A stretch of DNA of 9,615 bases from Actinomycetota bacterium. Its GTDB lineage: Bacteria; Actinomycetota; Acidimicrobiia; Acidimicrobiales; Ilumatobacteraceae. Position 1 is the stretch's first letter; each line of letters starts with the position of its first letter. Both the position numbers and the translations under genes were made by a program. The notes beneath the pieces were generated by a model. The model was not told where the DNA came from and did no database searches. It worked only from the letters and a program-made list of their open reading frames with translations. Positions 1-6,206 of the stretch are shown here, one piece after another. The stretch lies in the NCBI GenBank assembly GCA_005800965.1, contig SYEA01000123.1:1-9615 (forward strand), in the 5' to 3' direction.

Positions 1-720
1 AGTGACGATCACAATCGTGAATTGCGACTTGATTTCTTGCATCAAGTCTTCGATGCGAGCAGTTGCGATTGGGTCGAGTGCCGAGCACGGCTCGTCCATC
101 AGCACTACGTCTGGCTCTACAGCAATCGTTCGCGCGATACAAAGCCGTTGCTGCTGTCCACCCGATAATCCGAGCCCACTTGAATCCAAGCGATCCTTTA
201 CTTCGTCCCACAACGCAGCACCACGAAGGGACTTCTCCACAAGTTCGGCCAACTTCTTTTTGTCTTTTTCGCCGTTGACACGCGGTCCGTAGGCCACGTT
301 GTCAAAGATGCTCTTAGGGAACGGGTTTGGCTTCTGAAACACCATTCCAACCCGACGTCGCACTTCGCCGGCATCCGCTTCGGGGCCATACATGTCGATG
401 CCGTGATAGGTGATGCTTCCCTCGACCCGCGCACCAGCAATCAAGTCATTCATCCGATTGAAACAACGAATCAACGTGGTTTTGCCGCACCCTGACGGAC
501 CAATCAGTGCGGTAATTTGGCCGCGATAACACTCGAGATCCACGTTTTGCACGGCTTTGAAGTCGCCGTAAAACACATTGACGTCTTTGGCGGCTAACAC
601 CACATGGTCGGACGAACTGGGACTCTTGGAGTCTTTGGTAGCTGAAGTCATTGGCTTCAGAATAGGTGCTGCAACGGTTAAAGGATTCATCGTCACACCG
701 CTTGACCCTGAGTTTTCCAT
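1..720 (-). CDS. pstB: Phosphate ABC transporter ATP-binding protein PstB (3' end cut by window edge)
   Basis: This is the ATPase that powers the PstCA phosphate importer on the cytoplasmic face. About 240 codons are visible. Read from the ATG at 720, they show Walker A GPSGCGKT (about residues 74-81), the Q-loop VFQKP with the PNPFPKSIFD stretch typical of PstB (about 127-140), the ABC signature LSGGQQQR (185-192), Walker B VVLMDEP (205-211) and the D-loop SALDP. The H-loop His and the last roughly 40-50 residues lie beyond the left edge. The conserved domain begins only near residue 41, so the N-terminus is long for the family. In-frame ATGs at 720, 690 and 651 are all possible starts, and none has a good Shine-Dalgarno. 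The PHO-like repeats at 738-781 end only 17 nt before the first ATG, which favours 690 or 651 if a promoter acts there. The gene follows pstA after a 265-nt gap, unusual for a pst operon. Product identity is secure; the start is not. Confidence 0.93.
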   Translation of the reverse strand, partial: MENSGSSGVTMNPLTVAAPILKPMTSATKDSKSPSSSDHVVLAAKDVNVFYGDFKAVQNVDLECYRGQITALIGPSGCGKTTLIRCFNRMNDLIAGARVEGSITYHGIDMYGPEADAGEVRRRVGMVFQKPNPFPKSIFDNVAYGPRVNGEKDKKKLAELVEKSLRGAALWDEVKDRLDSSGLGLSGGQQQRLCIARTIAVEPDVVLMDEPCSALDPIATARIEDLMQEIKSQFTIVIVT

Positions 721-737
721 GCCCACAGGCTCGCCGA

Positions 738-781
738 TACACCTGAATACAGCATGGGTTCAGGGTGAATATTGGGTTAAC
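738..781 (-). promoter_or_regulatory. PHO-box-like 11-nt direct repeats upstream of pstB
   Basis: On the minus strand four consecutive 11-nt units can be read: GTTAACCCAAT (781-771), ATTCACCCTGA (770-760), ACCCATGCTGT (759-749) and ATTCAGGTGTA (748-738). The second unit fits the actinobacterial PHO-box core TTCAYYY well. The first differs by one core base, the fourth keeps TTCA, and the third is poor. The set is weaker than that before pstS. It suggests that pstB can be transcribed separately from a phosphate-responsive promoter, which would explain the long pstA-pstB gap. I see no convincing -10 element, and the close spacing to the ATG at 720 is a problem unless translation starts at 690 or 651. 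Confidence 0.45.
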
Positions 782-965
782 TGCGGTTGCATCTCAACCT
801 GAACAGGCTGAGCCTGAAGAAAGTCACGAGCCATCCGCCAGAGACCACGGCAAGCGATACGAAGATCGGCAACTGCGAGACCCGGCGGGTCTAGCGCTGG
901 AACTTGCTCCAGCCGTCCGTGACGAAATCAAGACGCTTGTTGATGCATCAATCGAATCACTCTGA
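765..965 (+). CDS. Doubtful small plus-strand reading frame in the pstA-pstB gap
   Basis: A 66-codon frame on the plus strand fills most of the gap between pstA and pstB. It begins with GTG at 765 (the preceding in-frame codons back to the TGA at 744 offer no other start) and ends at TGA 963-965. The predicted peptide is acidic in its first half (QPEQAEPEESHEP) and ends in a stretch that could form an amphipathic helix (LAPAVRDEIKTLVDASIESL). I recognise no family. There is no clear Shine-Dalgarno, the start sits inside the PHO-like repeats, and it would be the only plus-strand gene in the window. A frame of this length can occur by chance. The remainder of 721-985 shows only the PHO-like repeats and short inverted repeats such as CAGGCTgAGCCTG at 804-816. 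Confidence 0.2.
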   Translation: MNIGLTAVASQPEQAEPEESHEPSARDHGKRYEDRQLRDPAGLALELAPAVRDEIKTLVDASIESL

Positions 966-985
966 GGCCAAGGTGCTCTAGCGCA

Positions 986-1876
986 CTACCACCTAATGCG
1001 ACTGCGGTCTCGAATGATGATGGCTACTGCGTTGAGCGCAAACAGCAAGAGCAACAGCACAACAATCGCAGCCGCTGCCAAGCCGCGGTACTCATCTTGT
1101 ACTTCAGTCGCCCATTTGAAAATCATCAACGGCAGCACGGTGAAGTCGCTGTCAAAACCAGTGGGGTTGTAGCTCACGTAGGCCAAGGCGCCAAGCAAAA
1201 TGAGCGGAGCGGATTCGCCCAGCGCACGAGAAACACCAAGGATGCTGCCCGTCGCGATGCCAGGGCGAGCAGCCGGCAACACCTGGCGATACACGGTTTG
1301 CCAGCGGGTGGCCCCGAGGGCATACGAACCTTCGCGGAGCGATGGGGGCACGGCTTTGAGGGCCTCGCGCGTAGCCACGATCATGAGGGGTAGCACCATC
1401 ATGGTGAGCGTGGCGGCTGCTGAACCGACCGTGAAACCCCAACTGAGTGGCCCACGCACCACAAATGCCAGACCAAGGATTCCATAGACAATGCTCGGCA
1501 CGCCAGCCAAGGTCTGGATGTTCACCGTGATGAACCGTTGCAAGCGCGAATTGGGGTTCGTGAATTCTTCAAGATAAATCGCTGTGCCAAGTGCAACCGA
1601 CAGCGACACAAATCCGGAAGTGAGCGTGACCCACAATGAACCAAATAACGCTGATTGAATCCCGGAATCCTCAGGAAATGGAGAAGGAAAAAACGCAATG
1701 AAGTTCCAAGAGAGCGAGCTGGCACCAGAAATCAGGGTGTTAATCACCAGTGTCGCAAGTGTGAGCAGTGCCAACAACAGCGAAACCCACAATACGGTCA
1801 GAAATAGAGTGTCTTTATAACGTCGCGACGGTGACGTGCTATCGCTGAGCGAAGCGACCAACTCTGTTGTGGTCAT
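986..1876 (-). CDS. pstA: Phosphate ABC transporter permease PstA
   Basis: This is one of the two membrane subunits forming the phosphate channel with PstC. The 296-residue product has a cytoplasmic N-terminus (about 1-22), a first membrane segment at roughly 24-50, then the conserved permease core. The core shows SALFGSLWVTL (75-85), the TLAGVPSIVYGILGL stretch (122-136) and the EAA loop EGSYALGATR (182-191) that docks on PstB. A final hydrophobic helix lies at about 265-288, followed by a short basic tail. Length and motifs are usual for PstA. The ATG at 1876 overlaps the pstC stop in a four-base ATGA, and GAGGT lies 7 nt upstream inside pstC, so translation should be coupled to pstC. It ends 265 nt before the first possible pstB start. 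No missing residues are seen. Confidence 0.97.
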   Translation of the reverse strand: MTTTELVASLSDSTSPSRRYKDTLFLTVLWVSLLLALLTLATLVINTLISGASSLSWNFIAFFPSPFPEDSGIQSALFGSLWVTLTSGFVSLSVALGTAIYLEEFTNPNSRLQRFITVNIQTLAGVPSIVYGILGLAFVVRGPLSWGFTVGSAAATLTMMVLPLMIVATREALKAVPPSLREGSYALGATRWQTVYRQVLPAARPGIATGSILGVSRALGESAPLILLGALAYVSYNPTGFDSDFTVLPLMIFKWATEVQDEYRGLAAAAIVVLLLLLFALNAVAIIIRDRSRIRW

Positions 1877-2940
1877 TCGTATACCTCACGAAACCGTCTT
1901 ACCACTTTGCGCGACAACATATTGAGCCCGAAGGTAATGATGAAAAGCAACAAGCCAACTGCGAAAATAGTTTGGTAACCCTTTGAGTCGACCGGTTGAT
2001 CACCGATGCCAGCAAAGCCGATGTACGAGGCCATGGTCTGCATTTCACTACCAAGATTGAAAGTCCATACGGCTTGTGACCCGGCAGCAAGCAGCACAAT
2101 CGTGGTTTCACCGATCGCTCGCGACAGCGCGATGATGACTGCCGCCATAATTCCCGAGAGCCCAGCCGGAAGGATGACACCAGTGCAGACTTCACGACGA
2201 GTTGCGCCAAGAGCAAACGCTCCTTCAACGAGCGAATTGGGCACCGCGGCCATCGCGTCGTCGGCAAGGGTGGCCATCATGGGCAGAATCATGAGCCCAA
2301 CGGTGATACCTGCAGCTAGACCGCTATAGATACCAACATCTGAAAACGGCCAAATATTTTTTGCGATGTAGGGCCCCACGAAAACGAGAGCAAAGAACCC
2401 GAACACCACCGTCGGCACCCCAGCCAGAACTTCCAGCACCGGCTTGAGAATACGTCGAGTGCGCTCCTTGGCGTATTGGTTGAGAAAGAATGCGATACCA
2501 ATCCCTGCCGGTACGGCCACGATGGTCGCGGTCAACATGACGAGCAACGTGCCGACAATCAACGGCCACACACCAAACTCACCGTTCTCATATTGCGGGT
2601 ACCAGGCCGTTGAGCCAAAGAAATCACCAAGCGAGACTGGATCGGCATATTGAATCAGGCTTTCATCTGCAAATGAGATGTCGCTTGAGTCGCGTAGCCC
2701 AGCGCCGGACTCTTCGATACCGACGAAGGTTTCGTCACTGGCATAGCCGGAAATGGCGCGTTCTGTAAAAAACTTGTAGGTGGGCTGCACCAATGAGAAC
2801 ACGATGCCAATGGTGATGATGACACCGGACGAAGCGATCAGCGCGAGGACGCCAACGACAACCTTCTCGATTCGGCGCTGCTTTTTGACATGGCCGGTGG
2901 GCAGCAAGCTTGCTGCTGTGGCACTGGAAATTGTCGTCAT
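1873..2940 (-). CDS. pstC: Phosphate ABC transporter permease PstC
   Basis: This is the second membrane subunit of the phosphate importer, 355 residues. It has a basic cytoplasmic N-terminus (HVKKQRRIEK, about 17-26), membrane segment 1 at roughly 27-52, and then an extracytoplasmic loop of about 55 residues (around 55-108). Next come FGVWPLIVGTLLVM (122-135), LEVLAGVPTVVFGFFAL (169-185), the EAA loop EGAFALGATR (239-248) and ALSRAIGETTIVLLAAG (271-287), and a last helix at about 324-342. The acidic loop between the first two segments makes it somewhat longer than the E. coli protein; otherwise it is ordinary. The start at 2940 is supported by AAGGAG ending about 7 nt upstream. It lies 98 nt after pstS, across a strong hairpin, and overlaps pstA by four bases. 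Confidence 0.96.
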   Translation of the reverse strand: MTTISSATAASLLPTGHVKKQRRIEKVVVGVLALIASSGVIITIGIVFSLVQPTYKFFTERAISGYASDETFVGIEESGAGLRDSSDISFADESLIQYADPVSLGDFFGSTAWYPQYENGEFGVWPLIVGTLLVMLTATIVAVPAGIGIAFFLNQYAKERTRRILKPVLEVLAGVPTVVFGFFALVFVGPYIAKNIWPFSDVGIYSGLAAGITVGLMILPMMATLADDAMAAVPNSLVEGAFALGATRREVCTGVILPAGLSGIMAAVIIALSRAIGETTIVLLAAGSQAVWTFNLGSEMQTMASYIGFAGIGDQPVDSKGYQTIFAVGLLLFIITFGLNMLSRKVVRRFREVYE

Positions 2941-2970
2941 CAGCTGCTCCTTGACCCTTTACTTGTATCA

Positions 2971-3020
2971 CAAAAGAAAACACCGTGGCTCCAGGGGGAA
3001 GGGAACCCCCGGAGCCACGG
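2971..3020 (-). terminator. Strong hairpin with T-rich tail between pstS and pstC
   Basis: The stem pairs 3020-3011 with 2992-2983 (CCGTGGCTCC with GGAGCCACGG, 10 bp). It continues after a single unpaired base (2993) with five more G-C pairs (3010-3006 with 2998-2994) closing a 7-nt loop. On the minus strand it is followed at once by TGTTTTCTTTTG. This has the form of an intrinsic terminator. Since pstC follows with its own ribosome site but no visible promoter, the most likely role is partial termination or 3'-end protection. Either would leave more pstS mRNA than pstCA mRNA, as is known for binding-protein genes in ABC operons. Full termination is possible if an unseen promoter drives pstC. 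Confidence 0.8.
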
Positions 3021-3038
3021 GATTAGCGAATTACTTAC

Positions 3039-4199
3039 TCAGCCCTTTTTCTTAGGCAATGCAGCAATCCTGGCCAAAGCACCGGTCAATGCCTTGATTT
3101 GCGTGTCGGTGAGTGGCACGAAGATCGCGTCATCACTGATTTGCTTCACGTTCGTCGCAAAGAAGTTGACGAATGCACCCACGGCTGGGTTGTTGATGAG
3201 TGAGCTGTTCTTTGGGTAGATGAAGAGCGGGCGTGACATTGGGTAGGTATTGCCCTGCACGGTCGCAATCGTCGGCTCGACACAACCAGCACCCTTGTCC
3301 AACTTCAGAGTCTTCACTTTGTCAGCATTTTCAATGGCGTAGGAGAGACCGAAGTAACCCACACCACCGGCATCACCGTTGACGCCACGCACGGTGACGT
3401 TGTCATCTTCAGATGTCGATGCGTCCTTGCGGAGGTTGGCCTTGCCACCTACACCCGAAAGATCTCCGAAGGCATCAAAGGTTCCCGAGTCTGTACCCGC
3501 GCCGAACAGCTTGATCGTCGTGGAGGGCCAAGACGAGTTGATGTCCGACCACTTGGTTGGGGCAGTTGCAGAGGTCTTCCATAACTTCGTCACTTCGCTC
3601 ATCTTCATGCAGTCGATTGGGTTGCTCTTGTTCACGACGAGTGCGAGACCGTCGTTGGCAATCGGGATCTCGGTGAATGTAATGCCATTCGCCGCACAAA
3701 TTGCCGCTTCTGACGATTTGATTGCGCGCGAAGCGTTTGAGATATCGGTTTCACCACGGCAGAACTTTTCAAAACCGCCACCCGTTCCGGCAATACCAAC
3801 GGCGACTTTGACGCCTTTCTTGCCGTTGACGCTCTTGGTGGCCGTCTCGAAGTACTTCGCAGCAACCGTTGCCAGCGGTGCAACGGTGCTCGAACCATCA
3901 ACTCGGATGCTGGCATTCTTGGCACTCGACATCACCCACTGCGCATCGGCTGCTTTGCCGGTCAGTGTCTTCCACTTGAATGCCGCCTTTTTCTTTGGGT
4001 CAGCTGAATGCAACGAGGTGCCCGGAACGATCTCGCAGCGAATATAACTGGTTCCAACTTTTGCAATTTTGTAGGCATCACGCTGTTCGCACTTGTCACC
4101 AGACTTGGCGGCGAATACGGGTGCGCCAACAGCCAATGTGCTGGCTACGACGGCCGTGGCGATGAGGCCTCGAACGAGTTGTTTACGGAACGATGTCAT
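3039..4199 (-). CDS. pstS: Phosphate-binding protein PstS
   Basis: This is the secreted phosphate receptor that delivers phosphate to PstCA. It has 386 residues. The N-terminus is a signal peptide: basic MTSFRKQLVRG, a hydrophobic core to about residue 25, and a likely signal peptidase I site after PVFA (30). There is no lipobox Cys at the cleavage region, so it may not be a standard lipoprotein. A short segment with Cys37 and Cys55 precedes the PstS fold. Phosphate-contact loops are visible: DGSSTVAPL (101-109), GTGGGFEKFCRGETDISNASRAI, and GAGTDSGTFDAF. It resembles the SphX-type PstS proteins more than the E. coli one (family knowledge, from motif style). The start at 4199 has AGGA about 8 nt upstream. 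It lies first in the pst operon, behind PHO-box repeats, and is followed by a strong hairpin. Confidence 0.96.
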   Translation of the reverse strand: MTSFRKQLVRGLIATAVVASTLAVGAPVFAAKSGDKCEQRDAYKIAKVGTSYIRCEIVPGTSLHSADPKKKAAFKWKTLTGKAADAQWVMSSAKNASIRVDGSSTVAPLATVAAKYFETATKSVNGKKGVKVAVGIAGTGGGFEKFCRGETDISNASRAIKSSEAAICAANGITFTEIPIANDGLALVVNKSNPIDCMKMSEVTKLWKTSATAPTKWSDINSSWPSTTIKLFGAGTDSGTFDAFGDLSGVGGKANLRKDASTSEDDNVTVRGVNGDAGGVGYFGLSYAIENADKVKTLKLDKGAGCVEPTIATVQGNTYPMSRPLFIYPKNSSLINNPAVGAFVNFFATNVKQISDDAIFVPLTDTQIKALTGALARIAALPKKKG

Positions 4200-4239
4200 G
4201 TGGTGATCCTTTTTGGGTTGGATGTTTTACGCAGCCGAA

Positions 4240-4245
4240 ACTATG
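4240..4245 (-). promoter_or_regulatory. Possible -10 element of the pstS promoter
   Basis: On the minus strand CATAGT (4245-4240) matches four of six bases of TATAAT, including the key second A and last T. It lies 25 nt beyond the last clear PHO repeat, or 14 nt if the weaker fifth unit (TGTCGGTTGCT, 4270-4260) is counted. No good -35 hexamer is visible at the right spacing, which is usual for activator-dependent pho promoters. It leaves a 5' leader of about 30-35 nt before the pstS ATG. The assignment is inference from spacing. Confidence 0.35.
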
Positions 4246-4270
4246 CGCACGAGACAACCAGCAACCGACA

Positions 4271-4314
4271 AAATCCGAAACACATCACCAACTTTTTATG
4301 AACACCAGGTGAAC
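4271..4314 (-). promoter_or_regulatory. PHO box: four 11-nt direct repeats upstream of pstS
   Basis: Four abutting 11-nt units are read on the minus strand: GTTCACCTGGT (4314-4304), GTTCATAAAAA (4303-4293), GTTGGTGATGT (4292-4282) and GTTTCGGATTT (4281-4271). Every unit begins with GTT. The first matches the Streptomyces PHO-box unit G(G/T)TCAYYYR(G/C)G at ten of eleven positions, and the second keeps GTTCAY. A PhoP-type response regulator (RegX3 in mycobacteria) binds such 11-nt repeats, so phosphate-starvation induction of pstSCA is expected. The first base of the array is the last base of the stop codon of the upstream glutaredoxin gene. Confidence 0.8.
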
Positions 4315-4604
4315 TAGGCGGTGAGGCTGGCCAGTTTCTCTTTAACCTTGGCCAGCGACGGGTTGGTCATGGCCGTGCCGTCGGCAAATACCAATGTGGG
4401 CACGGTCTGGTTGCCGTTATTAACCCGCTCGACGATTTCGGCCGTACCCGGGGTGGTTTCGATATCGACTTCTGCAAAATTAATGCCGTCGTCCTGCATC
4501 ATGCGCTTCAGGCGCTTGCAGTAGCCGCACCACGTGGTGGTGTACATGGTGACGTCGGGTGTTGTGCCTGACGGCTCAGGTGTGATTCCGGGCGACTCAG
4601 CCAC
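4314..4604 (-). CDS. Glutaredoxin / mycoredoxin-like protein
   Basis: This is a 96-residue cytoplasmic thiol oxidoreductase. It shows the first strand and active site TMYTTTWCGYC (Cys26 and Cys29), the cis-Pro strand TVPTLVF (Pro69) and the ADGTAMTNPS loop before the last helix. The WCGYC site and the NGNQTVPTLVFADG segment are characteristic of actinobacterial mycoredoxin-1, which reduces mycothiol mixed disulfides. That specificity is inferred, since organisms without mycothiol could use it as an ordinary glutaredoxin. The start is GTG at 4604, overlapping the ilvC stop by 8 nt, with GAGGTG about 5 nt upstream. No other start upstream of the active site fits as well. About 15 Pro/Thr-rich residues precede the fold. 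Its position makes it the fourth gene of the ilv operon. Its stop codon touches the PHO box of pstS. Confidence 0.9.
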   Translation of the reverse strand: MAESPGITPEPSGTTPDVTMYTTTWCGYCKRLKRMMQDDGINFAEVDIETTPGTAEIVERVNNGNQTVPTLVFADGTAMTNPSLAKVKEKLASLTA

Positions 4605-5625
4605 CCGACACCTCAGACACCTTCTTTTTGCCCTTCGAAATCCACGGCATCATGCCGCGCAACTGGGCGCCGACCTTTTCGATTGGGTGGTTTTTGCCTG
4701 CATTGCGCAACTCGCTGAAACGCTTGCGGCCAGAATCGCTCTCGGCAATCCACTCTTCGGCAAACTTGCCCGTTTGAATTTCTTCAAGGATGGTCTTCAT
4801 GCGCTTCTTGGTATCGGCGTCAATAATGCGCGGGCCACGTGACACATCGCCATATTCGGCGGTGTCGCTGATGCTGTAACGCATACCGGCGATGCCTTCT
4901 TCGTACATGAGGTCCACAATCAGTTTCACTTCGTGCAAGCACTCGAAGTACGCCATCTCGGGTTGATAACCCGCTTCAACGAGTGTTTCGTAGCCAGCCT
5001 GCACCAACGCAGTGAGCCCGCCACACAGCACCACCTGTTCGCCGAACAAGTCAGTTTCGGTTTCTTCGGGGAATGTGGTTTCGATCACGCCTGCACGGCC
5101 GCCACCAACGGCCGAGGCGTACGACAACGACAACTGTTTGGCGGTCCCCGTTGCATCTTGCGACACTGCAATGAGCGCTGGCACACCACCGCCCTCGGTA
5201 AACGTGCGGCGCACAAGGTGACCAGGGCCTTTCGGGGCAATCATGATCACGTCCACACCCTTGGGCGGTGCGATGCGCTCGAAGCGAATGTTGAAGCCGT
5301 GCGCAAAGGCGAGTGCCTTTCCGTCGGTGAGGTGTTGCTTGACGTGCTCGTCGTAGATCTTTTTTTGTTCGGTGTCAGGGGCCAGCAGCATGATGACATC
5401 AGCCCACTTGGAGGCGTCGGCAATCGACATGACCTGCAAGCCGGCAGCTTTGGCTTTGGCGGCTGATGCCGAGCCGTCGCGCAGACCCACCACTACATCG
5501 ACACCCGACTCTTTCAAGTTGAGGGCATGAGCATGTCCTTGGCTGCCGTAACCGATAATCGCTACTTTTTTGCTGCGAATAATCGAGATGTCGGCATCTT
5601 TGTCGTAGTACACGTTTGCGGCCAT
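4597..5625 (-). CDS. ilvC: Ketol-acid reductoisomerase (class I)
   Basis: It converts acetolactate and acetohydroxybutyrate to the dihydroxy acids of valine/leucine and isoleucine synthesis, using NAD(P)H and Mg2+. The 342 residues are the normal length of the short class I enzyme. The Rossmann fingerprint is GYGSQGHAHALNLKESG (25-41). The following loop LRDGSAS (48-54) carries Arg49 and two Ser, as in NADPH-preferring class I enzymes. The catalytic His is in AHGFNI (His108). The metal and substrate residues are Asp191 and Glu195 (TDLFGEQ), Glu227 and Glu231 (YFECLHE) and Ser252 (SISDTAEYG). Nothing essential is missing. The ATG at 5625 overlaps the ilvN stop by one base (TAATG), with AGGAAAGG about 9 nt upstream. 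The downstream glutaredoxin gene overlaps its end. Confidence 0.98.
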   Translation of the reverse strand: MAANVYYDKDADISIIRSKKVAIIGYGSQGHAHALNLKESGVDVVVGLRDGSASAAKAKAAGLQVMSIADASKWADVIMLLAPDTEQKKIYDEHVKQHLTDGKALAFAHGFNIRFERIAPPKGVDVIMIAPKGPGHLVRRTFTEGGGVPALIAVSQDATGTAKQLSLSYASAVGGGRAGVIETTFPEETETDLFGEQVVLCGGLTALVQAGYETLVEAGYQPEMAYFECLHEVKLIVDLMYEEGIAGMRYSISDTAEYGDVSRGPRIIDADTKKRMKTILEEIQTGKFAEEWIAESDSGRKRFSELRNAGKNHPIEKVGAQLRGMMPWISKGKKKVSEVSGG

Positions 5626-6206
5626 TATCTTGCCTTTCCTTGGGATGAATGAGTGGTATTCGAGGATGCTGCCGACTGTGCTGATGACGGTGCTGCGCGG
5701 TCGAGTTTAGGCAGCGCCACCAGACCAGTGCGCTGGGATTCGACGATGCCGTACGGGTGGAGTGCTTTCATGAAGTCGTCAATGGCACTTGGGCTGCCGT
5801 CGAGGCTTACGGTGAGTGCTTCAACGCCGACCGACAAAATTCGGGCCTCAAAAATATTCGTGAGTTCCACAATTTGGCTGCGCTGTTCAGCCGTGGCTTT
5901 TACCGTGACCATAATCAACTCGCGCTCGACCGAAAAGCGTGGGTCAAGTTCGCTGATGCGCACCACATCGATGAGCTTGAACAACTGTTTGGTCATCTGC
6001 TCGAGTGGCGCACTTTGCAAATCCACCACGATGGTGATGCGGCTGTAATCAGGATGTTCGGTTGGGGCAACGGCCAGCGAAAAAATGTTGTAGCCGCGGC
6101 GGGCAAACAACGCCGAGACCCGCGCCAACACACCAGGACGATTTTGCACCAACACCGACAACACGTGGTGCTGCGAGTCCTGGCCGTACGGGTTGCTACC
6201 ACTCAC
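5625..6206 (-). CDS. ilvN: Acetolactate synthase small (regulatory) subunit
   Basis: This is the regulatory partner of IlvB; it raises activity and confers valine feedback inhibition. The 193 residues contain an N-terminal ACT domain (about 13-88, beginning HHVLSVLVQNRPGVLARV) and the second conserved domain (about 95-168, ERELIMVTVKA to GLVALPK). After these comes a Ser/Ala-rich tail of some 20 residues that looks disordered. Gly25 and Asn40 correspond to the E. coli IlvH positions Gly14 and Asn29 that bind valine, so feedback control is probably intact (alignment by eye). The start is GTG at 6206, overlapping the ilvB stop in GTGA. GGGAG 8 nt upstream, inside ilvB, supports it. The stop overlaps the ilvC start by one base. 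Confidence 0.97.
   Translation of the reverse strand: MSGSNPYGQDSQHHVLSVLVQNRPGVLARVSALFARRGYNIFSLAVAPTEHPDYSRITIVVDLQSAPLEQMTKQLFKLIDVVRISELDPRFSVERELIMVTVKATAEQRSQIVELTNIFEARILSVGVEALTVSLDGSPSAIDDFMKALHPYGIVESQRTGLVALPKLDRAAPSSAQSAASSNTTHSSQGKAR

Noticed and set aside
967..995. Inverted repeat around the pstA stop as a terminator
   Set aside because: The stem is only four to five pairs and no T tract follows on the minus strand.
3379..4047. Long plus-strand open frame opposite pstS
   Set aside because: It is antisense to a complete, motif-rich PstS and its translation shows no recognisable domain. It is a by-product of codon bias.
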